Shown piece after piece: positions 27,094-36,654 of a DNA stretch of 64,000 nucleotides (its first letter is position 1; each line of letters begins with the position of its first letter). The stretch is from the NCBI GenBank assembly GCA_934394565.1, contig CAKRQV010000005.1:1-64000 (forward strand), written 5' to 3'. This stretch comes from an uncultured Lachnospiraceae bacterium. GTDB taxonomy: Bacteria; Bacillota; Clostridia; Lachnospirales; Lachnospiraceae. The position numbers were made by a program, and so were the translations under genes. The notes beneath the pieces were generated by a model that had not been told where the DNA came from, searched no databases, and saw nothing but the letters and a program-made list of their open reading frames with translations.

Positions 27094-27144
27094 GCTGTAC
27101 AAAAGCCCGGCGGCCCGACCTTTGCCGCCAGGCTTTTATACAGC
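27094..27144 (-). promoter_or_regulatory. intercistronic hairpin between major pilin and class C sortase genes
   Basis: A long stem (GCTGTATAAAAGCC.GGCGGC with GCCGCC.GGGCTTTTGTACAGC, minus strand) lies between the pilin stop and the sortase ribosome binding site. It could act as a partial terminator or 3' stabiliser so that pilin mRNA exceeds sortase mRNA. Confidence 0.6.
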
Positions 27145-27162
27145 ACTACAATCGTATACTCT

Positions 27163-28602
27163 TTATCTCATTCTCTTCTTTGTGATCAGCACTACACCAG
27201 AACCAAGCACAAGCAATGCACCCACGATGTAAAATGCCATCGTTCCCCGACCACCTGTGGACGGAAGAAGGGAACCTGTTTTGTTTTCGATCTCAACAGT
27301 TTGTTTCTCAGTGCCACCAACAGTCACCTTTCCATTCTCGTCAATAACCACAGTTACCGGAGCTGTCAGCTTATTGTAACCTCTCACTGTATCCGTCTCT
27401 GTAAGATAGTATGTGCCAGCTTTAAGACCCTGGATCGTGAATCTACCGGTCGCTGGAGTAGTAACCTCTGTGAAAATCCCAGTAGTCTCTCCATCTTTTG
27501 CATGTCGATATACATCGGCTGAGTTAAGATCATCGGCTGCAGCATCTCTGATTTTTACTAATTTGATCGGATCTGTGCCATTCTCATTCTCTCTTAAAGT
27601 GAATTTAACACCCGGAAGTGCTGTCTGTGTATTGGTAGTTCCCTTCGTAAATTTATACACCGGGAGTTCAAAGGTTTTTGTCGTTGTTGTTGCTACGTTT
27701 GTGTTTCTATTGTCTCCATAGCTAAGCTTTGTCGTATTCGTATTGCCCGCTCCTGCAATAACTGCCTTCTCATTCAGCTTTGCTGTGTAGGTAACAGTGA
27801 TTGTATCCTCAGCAGTAAGTGTGTTACAGAAAGACTGTGCAAATACAATCTCAAATGTACATGTATCTGCTAATTCGTCCTTTTTTAATGTATACTCTGT
27901 TGCTCCTAAAGTAGTTTCTCCCTTTTTCACATTTACTGTAGTATCATCAAATGTCAATCCTTGTGACATCTGATCATGCAGTACATATTTTTCTGCACCC
28001 GGCTGTGCTGTGATGGTGGTTGTGAAGGTTACGGTCTGTCCTATGTTTGCTGTGTTTGCATTAACATTATCTACTGTTTTTGTAACTGACGGAACGCCAT
28101 TCTTTTCCAGAATCTCTACCGCACCTGTTGTTGTCTTAAGAGAACAAAGCGCACCGGTGCTGGAGTCTACCAGATAGTAGCCAAGTGGAAGTCTGTCAAA
28201 AGTTACCGGAGTACCTGTGGCATCAGCTTTTCCATTATTTTCTATGTTATTTTCCTTAGCATATGCCAGTGCTGCCTTTGCAAATGCTGCTGCGTTTTCA
28301 GTCGTTAACTCCGTGCTTGATGTTACAACGCCACTGCCATCTATTGTCAGATAGTTTTTTCCCTCTCCATTTGCAAAAAACTCTTTCCAGGCGTCAGTTG
28401 CCTTGTACGCATAGTTTCCTCCCTCAGTATAACTTTCCAGTTCAAGGATTCTGTAAATCCTGTAGGTCTGTCCAGAGATTGCATTATTGATCGTAATCTT
28501 TCCTGTACCTGTAGTTGTTTCGCTTGCGTGTACCACGCTGCCCATGCCCAGTATCATCACAAGGGTAAGCAGCAGGGCTGTAAGTTTTTTCATTAGTTTC
28601 AT
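27163..28602 (-). CDS. major pilin subunit (SpaA/fimbrial isopeptide family, LPSTG)
   Basis: This encodes 479 residues with GGAG 7 bases before the ATG. A classical signal peptide (1-28, LTALLLTLVMILGMGSVVHA) is followed by a fimbrial-type N-terminal domain with GKITINNAISGQTYRIYRIL, a middle isopeptide-forming domain (VTFTTTITAQPGAEKYVLHD, about 205-310) and a C-terminal SpaA/Cna-B domain (AGTYYLTETDTVRGYNKLTA, E-box glutamate). The sorting signal is LPSTGG, then a hydrophobic helix and a KKRMR tail. The domain order and size fit the backbone pilin polymerised by the class C sortase next door. Confidence 0.92.
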   Translation of the reverse strand: MKLMKKLTALLLTLVMILGMGSVVHASETTTGTGKITINNAISGQTYRIYRILELESYTEGGNYAYKATDAWKEFFANGEGKNYLTIDGSGVVTSSTELTTENAAAFAKAALAYAKENNIENNGKADATGTPVTFDRLPLGYYLVDSSTGALCSLKTTTGAVEILEKNGVPSVTKTVDNVNANTANIGQTVTFTTTITAQPGAEKYVLHDQMSQGLTFDDTTVNVKKGETTLGATEYTLKKDELADTCTFEIVFAQSFCNTLTAEDTITVTYTAKLNEKAVIAGAGNTNTTKLSYGDNRNTNVATTTTKTFELPVYKFTKGTTNTQTALPGVKFTLRENENGTDPIKLVKIRDAAADDLNSADVYRHAKDGETTGIFTEVTTPATGRFTIQGLKAGTYYLTETDTVRGYNKLTAPVTVVIDENGKVTVGGTEKQTVEIENKTGSLLPSTGGRGTMAFYIVGALLVLGSGVVLITKKRMR

Positions 28603-28695
28603 TGTCTTTCTCCTTCTTTTTTTGTTTCTGCTCCATCCAAAAGACTTCTCTCTGGAGACTTCTCTATGGATAAAGCAGTACTTACCTGGTTACTT

Positions 28696-31600
28696 TTAGT
28701 AAAGCCTTTGTTTCTTTATATTTCTCAGCATCAGCATTCCGGCGATCCATATACAGATCACTCCTGCCAGTCTGTAGATAAGGGATCCAAAGCTGCCTGT
28801 GGAGGGCAGTTCTTTCACACGGATCTGGTTAGTGACTGTCACCGTGTCTCCATTGGCTGCGCTGCTGCCACTTTCGATTGAGGCATCAGCCTTTGTTGTC
28901 TGATAGGACGTTTGATATTCCATACCGTTTATTACAGCAGGTGTTGATACATCCGGTCCGATCGGGGCGCCATCCTCCCCGGTAAGCTCGAAGATGTCGT
29001 ATGTCTTGTCCAGCGCAAGATCCACAAACTTTGCTGTCTTTGGTGTAGTCTCACCTTCCTTGTACGTGATGGAGATCTTCTGGAGCAGTTTTTTGTTTCC
29101 CGAAGTATCGGTTTCATACAGACCAAACCAGTATGTTCCGCTTACCGGACTGGTTTCTTTGCCCTCCGGGTTATGAAACTTCTTTGCTACAGTGATCTCC
29201 CCTTTATGGTTGGTGACATTCAGCACATATGTGGGCAGATACTGTTTATGGATGTTTGAGTCTGCTATACAGCTTTGTACATATGGACTGTACGCCCCAT
29301 TCTCCTCCTTCTTGGGTACAATAATATAGACCGGTTCATTATCTTTTACATAGCCATCAGGTGCAGTTTCCTCTGTCACTTTGTAGATGGTGTTGTATTT
29401 CATTACTGGATCCCCATCTGCACCTGTTCCAAAGGTGATCTCTCCGTTCGCATCCGTAGTTTTACTCCACGTCCCACTTTCGGGTGTTTCTTTGATATCG
29501 CCTCCATCTTTTTTACAGGCAACTACACTAAACGTTGCCCCTTGTAAGCGCTTTGATACGTCATACTGATCCGTCTTTAGGATCCGCAGGGTGATATTCG
29601 TTCCACCTGTGACAGTTCCACCGGCAGTATACGAATAATCCTCTTTGCTCACACTTGCTCCGCCGGAGGGTGGATAGTTCTCCCAGTACGCCGTGTTTGA
29701 AAAGCTTACTTTTTCCCCCGGTGAGGCATTCACTGTCGCCACATATGTGATCGTAACCGCTTTATCTTGCGGAATCTCCACTGACAGTGTATTGGTTGTT
29801 CTAACAAAGGATGTTGTGATCGTAACAGGATCCTTTGTTTTGGCATCGACAGCTTTGATCGATGTCATATCCAAAATCAATGTCGGACTCAGCTGATCGA
29901 TCAGCTTTAGCGTCCCCCCGCTTGTTGCCGGCATGGTCTGGCCGAGCTGATTGGCCTGGATCGTGAAGGTTATCTTCTCGTTGGCTTCTACACAGGTCTT
30001 TTCCAGTTTTTTTGCTGTTATCTTGGCCTGAGAAGTCGCAGAGCTTAGATTCTTTCCGTCTTTTGTCTGGAGCGCCACCTGATTTTCAAAGGTCTTTTGC
30101 TCTCCGCCAAGAAGCACATCCGGATCCTTCACCTTGCAGACCACCTGTACATCCACAGAGTAGGTATCTCTTACCTTGCCCGGATAGAAGTCGCCAAGCT
30201 CGATCAGCGCCTGATTTCCTTTGACGTAATACGTGGTCGTTTTCTGCCCATCGCCTGCATCATCTGTCCCCGCTGTCGTCTGCTTTTTCTCCCATCCTTT
30301 CGAAATAAGACTGTCGATTTCTTTGGCACTTACAAAATTCTTATTTTTCTGATCACTGCCAACCCATTTGATACGGATATAAGAAAGCTCCATCCCCTCC
30401 GGCACCGTTTCCAATACCCGATAGGTACCGGAAAGCTCACCGGCGTAATTTAGCTTAAATACCCAGGCTGCATACTGCCCCGCACCGGTCAATGCGCTGG
30501 TGATGATCTTATTGGAATCTCCCTCATCTCTTCCATCTGCCTGGCTCGTTACCGTACTTCCATCATAGCTGAAGGTCTGTCCAAGCTCTTTTAAGATATC
30601 TGGACCGCCGCATAGCACTTTTGTCGCAGAGCTCTGTTCGATCCAGTTTTTCCCATCATCACTTGTTTTTATACAATTTTTATAAGTGTAAGCATCCCTA
30701 TAGGCCTGTGGCAGCTCTTTTGGTTCTGCACTTACTATAAAATACAGACTTCCTTTTTGTGCAGCGCTTCCAAGCGTGATCTCTTCGTTGGCTGTCATCG
30801 TCATCTCACGGTAGCCAAGCACGGTACTGTCATTTCCCTTGATTTCATCCGACCAGGAAAGTGTGAATTTGTTCTTCACATCGGTAAGTGTGTTGCTTTC
30901 CAAAAGCTCCTTTAGGCTATTGTACCCTGTGATCGTTTTACCTTCTGGCAGACTGCCTGTATAAATGCCCACAAGCGAATCTTTATGTAAATACAGATCC
31001 TTGCCGTCTGGCTCTGCTGACTTTATGACATAATCTCTGAACGCTGTATCTTTTAAGATCGCTGTTCCTGTAGCCTCGATCACCCAGTAGATCTTTCCGT
31101 TTTTCCAGGTGATGGCATTCTCCTTTGGTTCCTCGTAATACCAGGCATCCTTATGGATATCCATACTGTAATCACCGGATATCTGTACCTTGGCATTCGC
31201 CTTTATATTAGAAACCGAAAACTGCTTACCGCCTCTGCCTACATCTCCCTTCAATGTAAACGCATTATTTACCGTGATCGTACTGATCGCAGCCAGATTC
31301 ACAGGCTTGGCATAGTAGGTAAAGGTATATGCATAGTTGCCTGTCCAGCCAAGATCCGATGGTTTTAGCGTGAAACTGCTCAGTCCGTCGATCTTGACCC
31401 ACTTGGTCTCTTTTACCTCGTACTTTTTGGAAGCAGCATTGTATTCACTGGCATCTACCTTCATATAGCCGGTATACTTCACCTTGTCCTTCTGATCCAG
31501 CGTATCTGTCATCGACACCTGCGTTGCATCCCAGTCGCCAAGCGTCTTATTGACCTCCACTATGTACGGATAGCTTCCGGCAGGAACCGTAAAGGAAGTG

Positions 31601-33810
31601 GCAGAGGACATATCCCTTTTCACTTTTTGGTCCACCGGATCATATTCGTATCTGGCATCGTTCATTACGACTGTGCTGTCCTTCTCCGTCTTTTGGGCCA
31701 CTGTTTTTCCATCCCATGTATAATCTCCGACGGTGCTTTTACAGTGTACCCTGTCCACTATATTCCCAAACTGCAAATTATTAGCGTTTGATGCGGAGAC
31801 AATAAAGCGGTTTTTCACAACCAGTTGGTCTGCCTGCACAGCTGCCAGCGCTTCTGGCTGCACTGTGAGTGTATACTGCACATAGAACGAATCTCCCGGA
31901 TTCACAGTGATAGGATGATTCTTTGCACCCTCCAGCTTAAAGCAGGCCGGATTACCATCGGATGCAGCACCTTGTGCCGGCCATTGCCAATCTGCTTTGT
32001 AGTTCGTTCTGTCCTTTGACCAACTGATCTGATAGTTTGCTGGTGCAACCTCGCTAAAGTCTGTAGCACTGCCCCTCTTTTCATACAGCTGCACCGAATC
32101 CGGATCATAGCTTATATAAGGAAGCGCCCTTTCATCCGTATAGATATCCGTATAATTCAGATAGTCCCAGAACACAAAGTTTTTCAGCGGATATGTACTG
32201 CTGTCCTGCAAAGTGAAATTAAGCCTGTATGTGATCTTATAGGAACCGTTTTCCTCACGTTTGACGCCGTTTTCCACAACCGTCTTTGTCATGTCGGTAT
32301 ATTTGATTGTTGGCGTAAAGGAGGCGTCCCCATAGCCTCTCTTATACTCTTTCGCATATACAACGGCCCGATTATTGATTGCGCCGATATTATTTAATGG
32401 TACTGCATCCTTCAGCTTCACAAAATATGTCAGTGTCCGACTTTCGTTTGGTTTCATATCACCGATTTTCCAGACCAGACTGCCAGGAAGATCGCTCGCA
32501 CTTGCCGGTGGAATTGGCGTATCGTCCGTCGTATTTTCCCCCAGATAGATGCTTCCGTATGTTTTGCCTGCGGCAATCGTCTCATACGGTGCCTGCCCAT
32601 TTGCCTCCCCTTTAAGAGGCGTCTCTGTCCGGTTGATATCTGCATACGTCACATACCCTGTGTTATTTGTGAATCTGTCAACCACTGTCACGTCCGGACA
32701 TCCGTCCTCCCCGGCTGTGACTGTGATCGTATAGGAGATATATTCCCCATCCTGCGTGGAGATCGTTTTCGTGCTGGTGCAGGCTTTCGTAATGTCTACA
32801 GTCCCATATTTGGCGACAGCATCCGGACCGAAATTCAATGTAAACTTCCTTCCTGCTGTCTCAAACGTTATTTTACCATCCTGACCAAGCTTGCTTAGAT
32901 TTGCCTCACCGGTCACATAGAACTCTCCGCTAATCGATGTCTTCCCACTGGTATTCCACTGATCGAGCATATTTTTTTCAAACTCTACACGGATATTTCC
33001 GTCAGAAACCTTTACTGTACCCGCCGTGGTGTTTCCATCCTTGATATCACCCTCTGCGGCTGCCTTGCGCAAGATCTCGGGAAGTGGGTATGTCAGTGTA
33101 TAGTTATAATTCTGTATCAGATTTTGTAGACCTACATCCTTGTATTTGACAAGCAGCTTGATTTTGGCGTTTCCCGGTATCTCTGTTCCGGCGCCAGATA
33201 TCTCCACCCAGTTCTCTTTAGTCTCTTCATAATACAACTTAACAGAATCAATATATTGTCTGTTGGCTTCTGCACTCAGATCAAACCCATCTGCTGATGC
33301 CCTTGTCTCCGCTGTCTCTTCTGTCTCAGAAACCAGTGCCGCCTCTTCTCCTGTTTCTGCAGGTTCTACGGCTTCTGCCGTGGCAGATGCTGTATCCTTG
33401 GCATCAGCCTTCTTTGTCTCTGCATCCGTTGTGTCTTTTTCCTGTTCCTGACGTATGTCTTGTTCCTTTGAAGGCTCTGTCTCCTGCACCTTACTCTGCT
33501 CTGGTTCCGGACTGGCTGCTTCCTTTAGCTGGCTGTCCGACGCTGCTTCTTTGGCATAACACGTCTCTGTATGTACATGCTCTTCCCTGTCACACTTGAG
33601 CTCTCCCTCCGTATAACATGCCTCCGTATGGGTATGCTCCTCCAGCCCACAGACTGTCTTTCTCTCCAGCGTGATCGCCGGAAGGATCAATGCATAGACT
33701 GTAATGAAAACAACGACACAGGAAAGGCACAGCATCGTCTTTCTCCATCGTTTCAGCCGCGCTTTATCCCTCAATATTCTTCTGATACATTCTGCTCCCT
33801 TACTTTTCAC
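28696..33810 (-). CDS. giant LPXTG surface adhesin / pilus tip protein
   Basis: This encodes 1704 residues starting with GTG (AAGGTGAG upstream). The N-terminus is basic, then a membrane/signal segment (about 26-46, CVVVFITVYALILPAITLE) followed by two Cys/His motifs, CGLEEHTHTEACY and CDREEHVHTETCY, common in clostridial pilus adhesins. A low-complexity Glu/Ala/Thr region spans about 85-175. The long middle (180-1480) has repeated isopeptide-type beta domains, and one or two Cna-B domains precede the end (ITLRILKTDQYDVSKRLQGA and YKVTEETAPDGY). The C-terminus is LPSTGS, a hydrophobic helix and KKQRLY. It is first among the structural genes of the operon and is probably the tip adhesin. Confidence 0.9.
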   Translation of the reverse strand: MKSKGAECIRRILRDKARLKRWRKTMLCLSCVVVFITVYALILPAITLERKTVCGLEEHTHTEACYTEGELKCDREEHVHTETCYAKEAASDSQLKEAASPEPEQSKVQETEPSKEQDIRQEQEKDTTDAETKKADAKDTASATAEAVEPAETGEEAALVSETEETAETRASADGFDLSAEANRQYIDSVKLYYEETKENWVEISGAGTEIPGNAKIKLLVKYKDVGLQNLIQNYNYTLTYPLPEILRKAAAEGDIKDGNTTAGTVKVSDGNIRVEFEKNMLDQWNTSGKTSISGEFYVTGEANLSKLGQDGKITFETAGRKFTLNFGPDAVAKYGTVDITKACTSTKTISTQDGEYISYTITVTAGEDGCPDVTVVDRFTNNTGYVTYADINRTETPLKGEANGQAPYETIAAGKTYGSIYLGENTTDDTPIPPASASDLPGSLVWKIGDMKPNESRTLTYFVKLKDAVPLNNIGAINNRAVVYAKEYKRGYGDASFTPTIKYTDMTKTVVENGVKREENGSYKITYRLNFTLQDSSTYPLKNFVFWDYLNYTDIYTDERALPYISYDPDSVQLYEKRGSATDFSEVAPANYQISWSKDRTNYKADWQWPAQGAASDGNPACFKLEGAKNHPITVNPGDSFYVQYTLTVQPEALAAVQADQLVVKNRFIVSASNANNLQFGNIVDRVHCKSTVGDYTWDGKTVAQKTEKDSTVVMNDARYEYDPVDQKVKRDMSSATSFTVPAGSYPYIVEVNKTLGDWDATQVSMTDTLDQKDKVKYTGYMKVDASEYNAASKKYEVKETKWVKIDGLSSFTLKPSDLGWTGNYAYTFTYYAKPVNLAAISTITVNNAFTLKGDVGRGGKQFSVSNIKANAKVQISGDYSMDIHKDAWYYEEPKENAITWKNGKIYWVIEATGTAILKDTAFRDYVIKSAEPDGKDLYLHKDSLVGIYTGSLPEGKTITGYNSLKELLESNTLTDVKNKFTLSWSDEIKGNDSTVLGYREMTMTANEEITLGSAAQKGSLYFIVSAEPKELPQAYRDAYTYKNCIKTSDDGKNWIEQSSATKVLCGGPDILKELGQTFSYDGSTVTSQADGRDEGDSNKIITSALTGAGQYAAWVFKLNYAGELSGTYRVLETVPEGMELSYIRIKWVGSDQKNKNFVSAKEIDSLISKGWEKKQTTAGTDDAGDGQKTTTYYVKGNQALIELGDFYPGKVRDTYSVDVQVVCKVKDPDVLLGGEQKTFENQVALQTKDGKNLSSATSQAKITAKKLEKTCVEANEKITFTIQANQLGQTMPATSGGTLKLIDQLSPTLILDMTSIKAVDAKTKDPVTITTSFVRTTNTLSVEIPQDKAVTITYVATVNASPGEKVSFSNTAYWENYPPSGGASVSKEDYSYTAGGTVTGGTNITLRILKTDQYDVSKRLQGATFSVVACKKDGGDIKETPESGTWSKTTDANGEITFGTGADGDPVMKYNTIYKVTEETAPDGYVKDNEPVYIIVPKKEENGAYSPYVQSCIADSNIHKQYLPTYVLNVTNHKGEITVAKKFHNPEGKETSPVSGTYWFGLYETDTSGNKKLLQKISITYKEGETTPKTAKFVDLALDKTYDIFELTGEDGAPIGPDVSTPAVINGMEYQTSYQTTKADASIESGSSAANGDTVTVTNQIRVKELPSTGSFGSLIYRLAGVICIWIAGMLMLRNIKKQRLY

Positions 33811-33884
33811 AGCTCACCTTCTCTTCCGGTGTGTATCTGATGTCTCGTATTCTCTGTCTTCTCCTGCGATACGTATTAACCCTT

Positions 33885-34529
33885 TTATTTTATACTTCCT
33901 GCCTGATACAGCGGCCAGATCCGAAATACGATCTGACCTTCTATCTGGTCCTTTGAGATATCCCCTATAGACGCACTTCTTGAATCCACCGATGCCTCTC
34001 TGTTATCTCCCATCAAAAACCAATGGGACTCCTCTACCTGATGCGGAAGCTCTATGTCACAGCTTCCCAGCGACAACGTCTCTATGTATGGCTCATCCAA
34101 TGTTTTCCCATCCACTGTCACCACGCCGTTGGCATCTATATCGACCCACTGTCCCGGTCCTGCGATCACACGCTTGACCAACAACTTGTTCCCCTGCCAG
34201 AAGGCAACGACTTCTCCTGTCTGCAGCTGCCTGTTCTTGACAGAAACCACGATCTGCCCCGCCTGCAGTGTCGGAGCCATAGAAGAACCATAGATCTGCA
34301 GCACCGGCATCCATAAAGTTGCCACCAAAACAGAGATCGCTGCTACAACAAGAAGTACTGCGACTGTTCCTCGAAAGGTCTGACGATATGCAGCACGGCT
34401 TCTTAATCTCTTCTGTTCCTTTTCAACCTCTTCTGTCGGAACATCCACCAAAGGATTTGTCTTTTTCATCTCACAGATCAGATCGATCAGTTCCTTTCTG
34501 CTCAGATGCTTCAAATCTTTTTTCTTCAT
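33885..34529 (-). CDS. lepB: signal peptidase I dedicated to the pilus operon
   Basis: This encodes 214 residues with GGAG 9 bases before the ATG. After a charged cytoplasmic N-terminus (1-52) comes one transmembrane helix (55-78) and the S26 domain: catalytic Ser83 in YGSSMAPTL, Lys119 in LLVKRVIA, and FLMGDNREASVDSR. It is the first gene of the pilus operon, downstream of the consensus promoter. SipA-like peptidases in pilus islands are needed for pilus assembly; here the serine and lysine are both present, so it should be catalytically active, unlike some inactive SipA homologues. Confidence 0.93.
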   Translation of the reverse strand: MKKKDLKHLSRKELIDLICEMKKTNPLVDVPTEEVEKEQKRLRSRAAYRQTFRGTVAVLLVVAAISVLVATLWMPVLQIYGSSMAPTLQAGQIVVSVKNRQLQTGEVVAFWQGNKLLVKRVIAGPGQWVDIDANGVVTVDGKTLDEPYIETLSLGSCDIELPHQVEESHWFLMGDNREASVDSRSASIGDISKDQIEGQIVFRIWPLYQAGSIK

Positions 34530-34655
34530 ATATACTAACTCCGGGATACTTTTCTCCTGTCGGATACCTTATTGCAACGTTTTATGTTTCATCCGTATAA
34601 CAGCCGCCCAGATGAAACGTTTCGCATGCACAAATCTTTTTTACACGTATATTTT

Positions 34656-34684
34656 ATTATACTTCTTTAAGTATATAGTGTCAA
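34656..34684 (-). promoter_or_regulatory. consensus sigma-A promoter of the pilus operon with palindromic spacer
   Basis: On the minus strand TTGACA (34684-34679) and TATAAT (34661-34656) have exactly 17 bp spacing. An inverted repeat TATACTT-CTTT-AAGTATA (34658-34675) overlaps the spacer and -10, a natural place for a repressor. Start of transcription would be about 120 bases before the signal peptidase gene. Confidence 0.75.
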
Positions 34685-34788
34685 TCTATTAACGTTTTCC
34701 AACTCCCATTTTTTTCTCTCAAAAAGACAGTTGCAAAACAGCTGAGTAATCATCTGTGGAGCTGCAGAAGCAGCAGTTCCTTCACCTG

Positions 34789-35360
34789 CATGACCGCACA
34801 ACAGGCGCAGCCGCCCTGTGCCTCACACCCGCTCCACCCTGCCACACCACTTGCTCCACCCTGACCGCACAGCAGGCGCAGCCGCCCTGTGCCTCACACC
34901 CGCTCCACCCTGCCACACCACTTGCTCCCCCTAACCGCACAGCAGGCGCAGCCGCCCTGTGCCTCACACCCCTCCACCCTGCCACCCACTTGCTCCCCCT
35001 GACCGCACAGCAGGCGCAGCCGCCCTGTGCTTCACACCCCTCCACCCTGCCACACCACCCCTCCCAAAAGTCAGGATGCCTCTGGTGAAAAGCCGGTGGT
35101 CTGTCTGCTCTCCGGAACATCCCTAAAGCGAGGGCAGACTGGTTCTTAGGCAAAAGAGGCCGTGTATAAAAGGGCATCTGCCGTCTCCCAGACGGCAGAT
35201 GAGGATGCCTTGAGCTGTGTTTTCATCAGAAAACACAGCGAATGCATCCGGTACCTTTTATACACGACCTCTTTTGACTTAGAACCATCGCCCAAGCGTC
35301 GGGATGTTCCGGAGAGCAGACAGACCACCGGCTTTTCGCCAGAGCATCCGTCCGTCCCTC
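34789..35360 (-). repeat. large palindromic element with conserved core, copy B, plus tail repeats
   Basis: This is the inverted copy of the element at 22061-22440. The palindrome spans about 35074-35354. Core hairpins (CTGTGTTTTC/GAAAACACAG and ATCTGCCGTC/GACGGCAGAT), GTATAAAAGGTACCGG, the internal loop CCCGACGCTTGGGCGATGG and the opposite loop CAGTC.GCCC.CGCTTTAGGGA are conserved with copy A. The outer arms are different (CTCTGGCGAAAAGCCGGTGG and its partner) yet still pair. The GGCAGGGTGGA tail is tandemly amplified. It fills the 838-bp gap between the pilus operon promoter and the 3D-domain gene; no gene is visible in it. Confidence 0.8.
34792..35070. repeat. four tandem repeats of 68-71 bp
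   Basis: Units begin at 34792, 34863, 34933 and 35001, each starting (G/A)ACCGCACA.CAGGCGCAG and containing GCCGCCCTGTG and CTCCACCCTGCCAC. They are near identical, GC-rich, and correspond to the tail of the palindromic element. Reading frames through them are compositional and not coding. There are no unique spacers, so this is not a CRISPR array. Confidence 0.85.
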
Positions 35361-35367
35361 ACCCCTC

Positions 35368-36645
35368 TCACTTCACCAAATACACATCTGCATACCGCTT
35401 ACCAAACTGTAACGCCTCCCCATGTGAATTAAAGAAAATATCCACATGTCCATACACAGTCCCGCGATCTTCCACGGTATAAATCTTACCATTAATACTG
35501 ATCTTCGTCCCCAGCGGAACCCCGCCCATAGCCACCGTACGCCCCGCAGTCGCCTTCGTACCGCTGGCCGTAATACCATCAGACTTGCCACAGCATTTCA
35601 CACACGGACAATACGCCGTCAGCTTAAAATGCCCAAGATATTCGCCCGCAGATGACGTATCCTCTTTCTTCGCATCAGATGATATATCTGCTTTGGTATC
35701 CGCATTTGCCGCAGTATCCTTTGCATCGTTCTGCGACGTATTCTCTTTTGTCGACTGACTGACCACCTCCGGTCCCGCCAGCTCACTTTTCTTCGTTGCC
35801 GCTTCTTTCTGTGCCGCCTTAGCTGCTGCCTTTTCCTCAGCCGCTTTCTTCTCCGCCGCCGCCTTTTCCTCCGCTGCCTTCTTAGCCGCCGCCTGCTCAT
35901 CCTTCTGCTTCTTCAAAAGACCGTTGAGTTCATCCTCCTGACTGTTGATCTGCCTCAGCAAAGAAGATACATTCGACTGGCTGTCCTGGATCTCCGACTC
36001 ATACTGACGGATCTGGATATACGTATCCTCCACAAGGTCAGCCACCTCTTCCTCCTTCGCTTCATATTCACTCTGCAAAGTCTCAATCGCTGCCTGCTCC
36101 TCTTTGACCTTTTCCTCCTTCTCCTGTACCAGCTGGATCGTATCTTCATACTTTTTCAGCATGTCACGGTCATAAGAAGTAATCGCAGATATATTCTCAG
36201 CCTTGTTTAAAAAATCACCAAAACTGTCAGCATCCAACAGCAGATCCAAATATGAAGATTTCATATCATTTTCGTACATATACTGGATCCGAAGCTTCAT
36301 ATCCTCATACTGCTGCTGCCGGTCCGCCTCAGCACTGTCAAGCTCTGCCAGCACGCCGTCCAGTTCTATCTGCTTGTCATCGTACTGCTTCTGCAGATCA
36401 GCCAGATTATCCTTTAATTTTGTCATCTGCGTATTCAGCTCTGTCAGATACGCTTCTTTATCATTCTTTTTCCCCTGCAGATCTTTTAACGTCTTCTGTG
36501 CATTCTGATAATCAGCCTGTGTCTCCTTTTGTTCTGCCTTCTTGCTGTCGATCTGTTCCTGCGTCGTCTCTGCATAGCAGTTCAGCGCAAAGGAAGCTGT
36601 GAGTACAGCAGTAAGAAACACGGCTATGATCTTTTTCTTTCGCAT
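35368..36645 (-). CDS. secreted coiled-coil protein with C-terminal 3D domain (peptidoglycan-active)
   Basis: This encodes 425 residues with GAGGTG before the ATG. A signal peptide (1-25, ending NCYAE) is followed by a long coiled coil (about 28-240, PcsB-type N-terminal region), an Ala/Lys/Glu-rich linker (245-330) and a C-terminal 3D domain (about 335-425: FKLTAYCPCVKCCGKSDGIT, then VAMGGVPLGTKI, VEDRG and HVDIFFNSHGEAL). 3D domains resemble MltA/RlpA lytic transglycosylases, so it probably cleaves or remodels peptidoglycan in division or germination-type processes. In the DIFFNSHGEAL segment an Asn occupies a position often held by Asp. It has its own promoter with an operator-like site. 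Confidence 0.88.
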   Translation of the reverse strand: MRKKKIIAVFLTAVLTASFALNCYAETTQEQIDSKKAEQKETQADYQNAQKTLKDLQGKKNDKEAYLTELNTQMTKLKDNLADLQKQYDDKQIELDGVLAELDSAEADRQQQYEDMKLRIQYMYENDMKSSYLDLLLDADSFGDFLNKAENISAITSYDRDMLKKYEDTIQLVQEKEEKVKEEQAAIETLQSEYEAKEEEVADLVEDTYIQIRQYESEIQDSQSNVSSLLRQINSQEDELNGLLKKQKDEQAAAKKAAEEKAAAEKKAAEEKAAAKAAQKEAATKKSELAGPEVVSQSTKENTSQNDAKDTAANADTKADISSDAKKEDTSSAGEYLGHFKLTAYCPCVKCCGKSDGITASGTKATAGRTVAMGGVPLGTKISINGKIYTVEDRGTVYGHVDIFFNSHGEALQFGKRYADVYLVK

Positions 36646-36654
36646 GTTTCACCT

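Noticed and set aside
34792..35070. CRISPR array
   Set aside because: The units are contiguous and near identical over their whole length, with no unique spacers and no cas genes nearby.
34756..35088. Plus- and minus-strand frames of ~110-130 codons in the tandem repeats
   Set aside because: They are translations of a GC-rich 68-71 bp repeat (Ala/Pro/His-rich), without a start site or homology.
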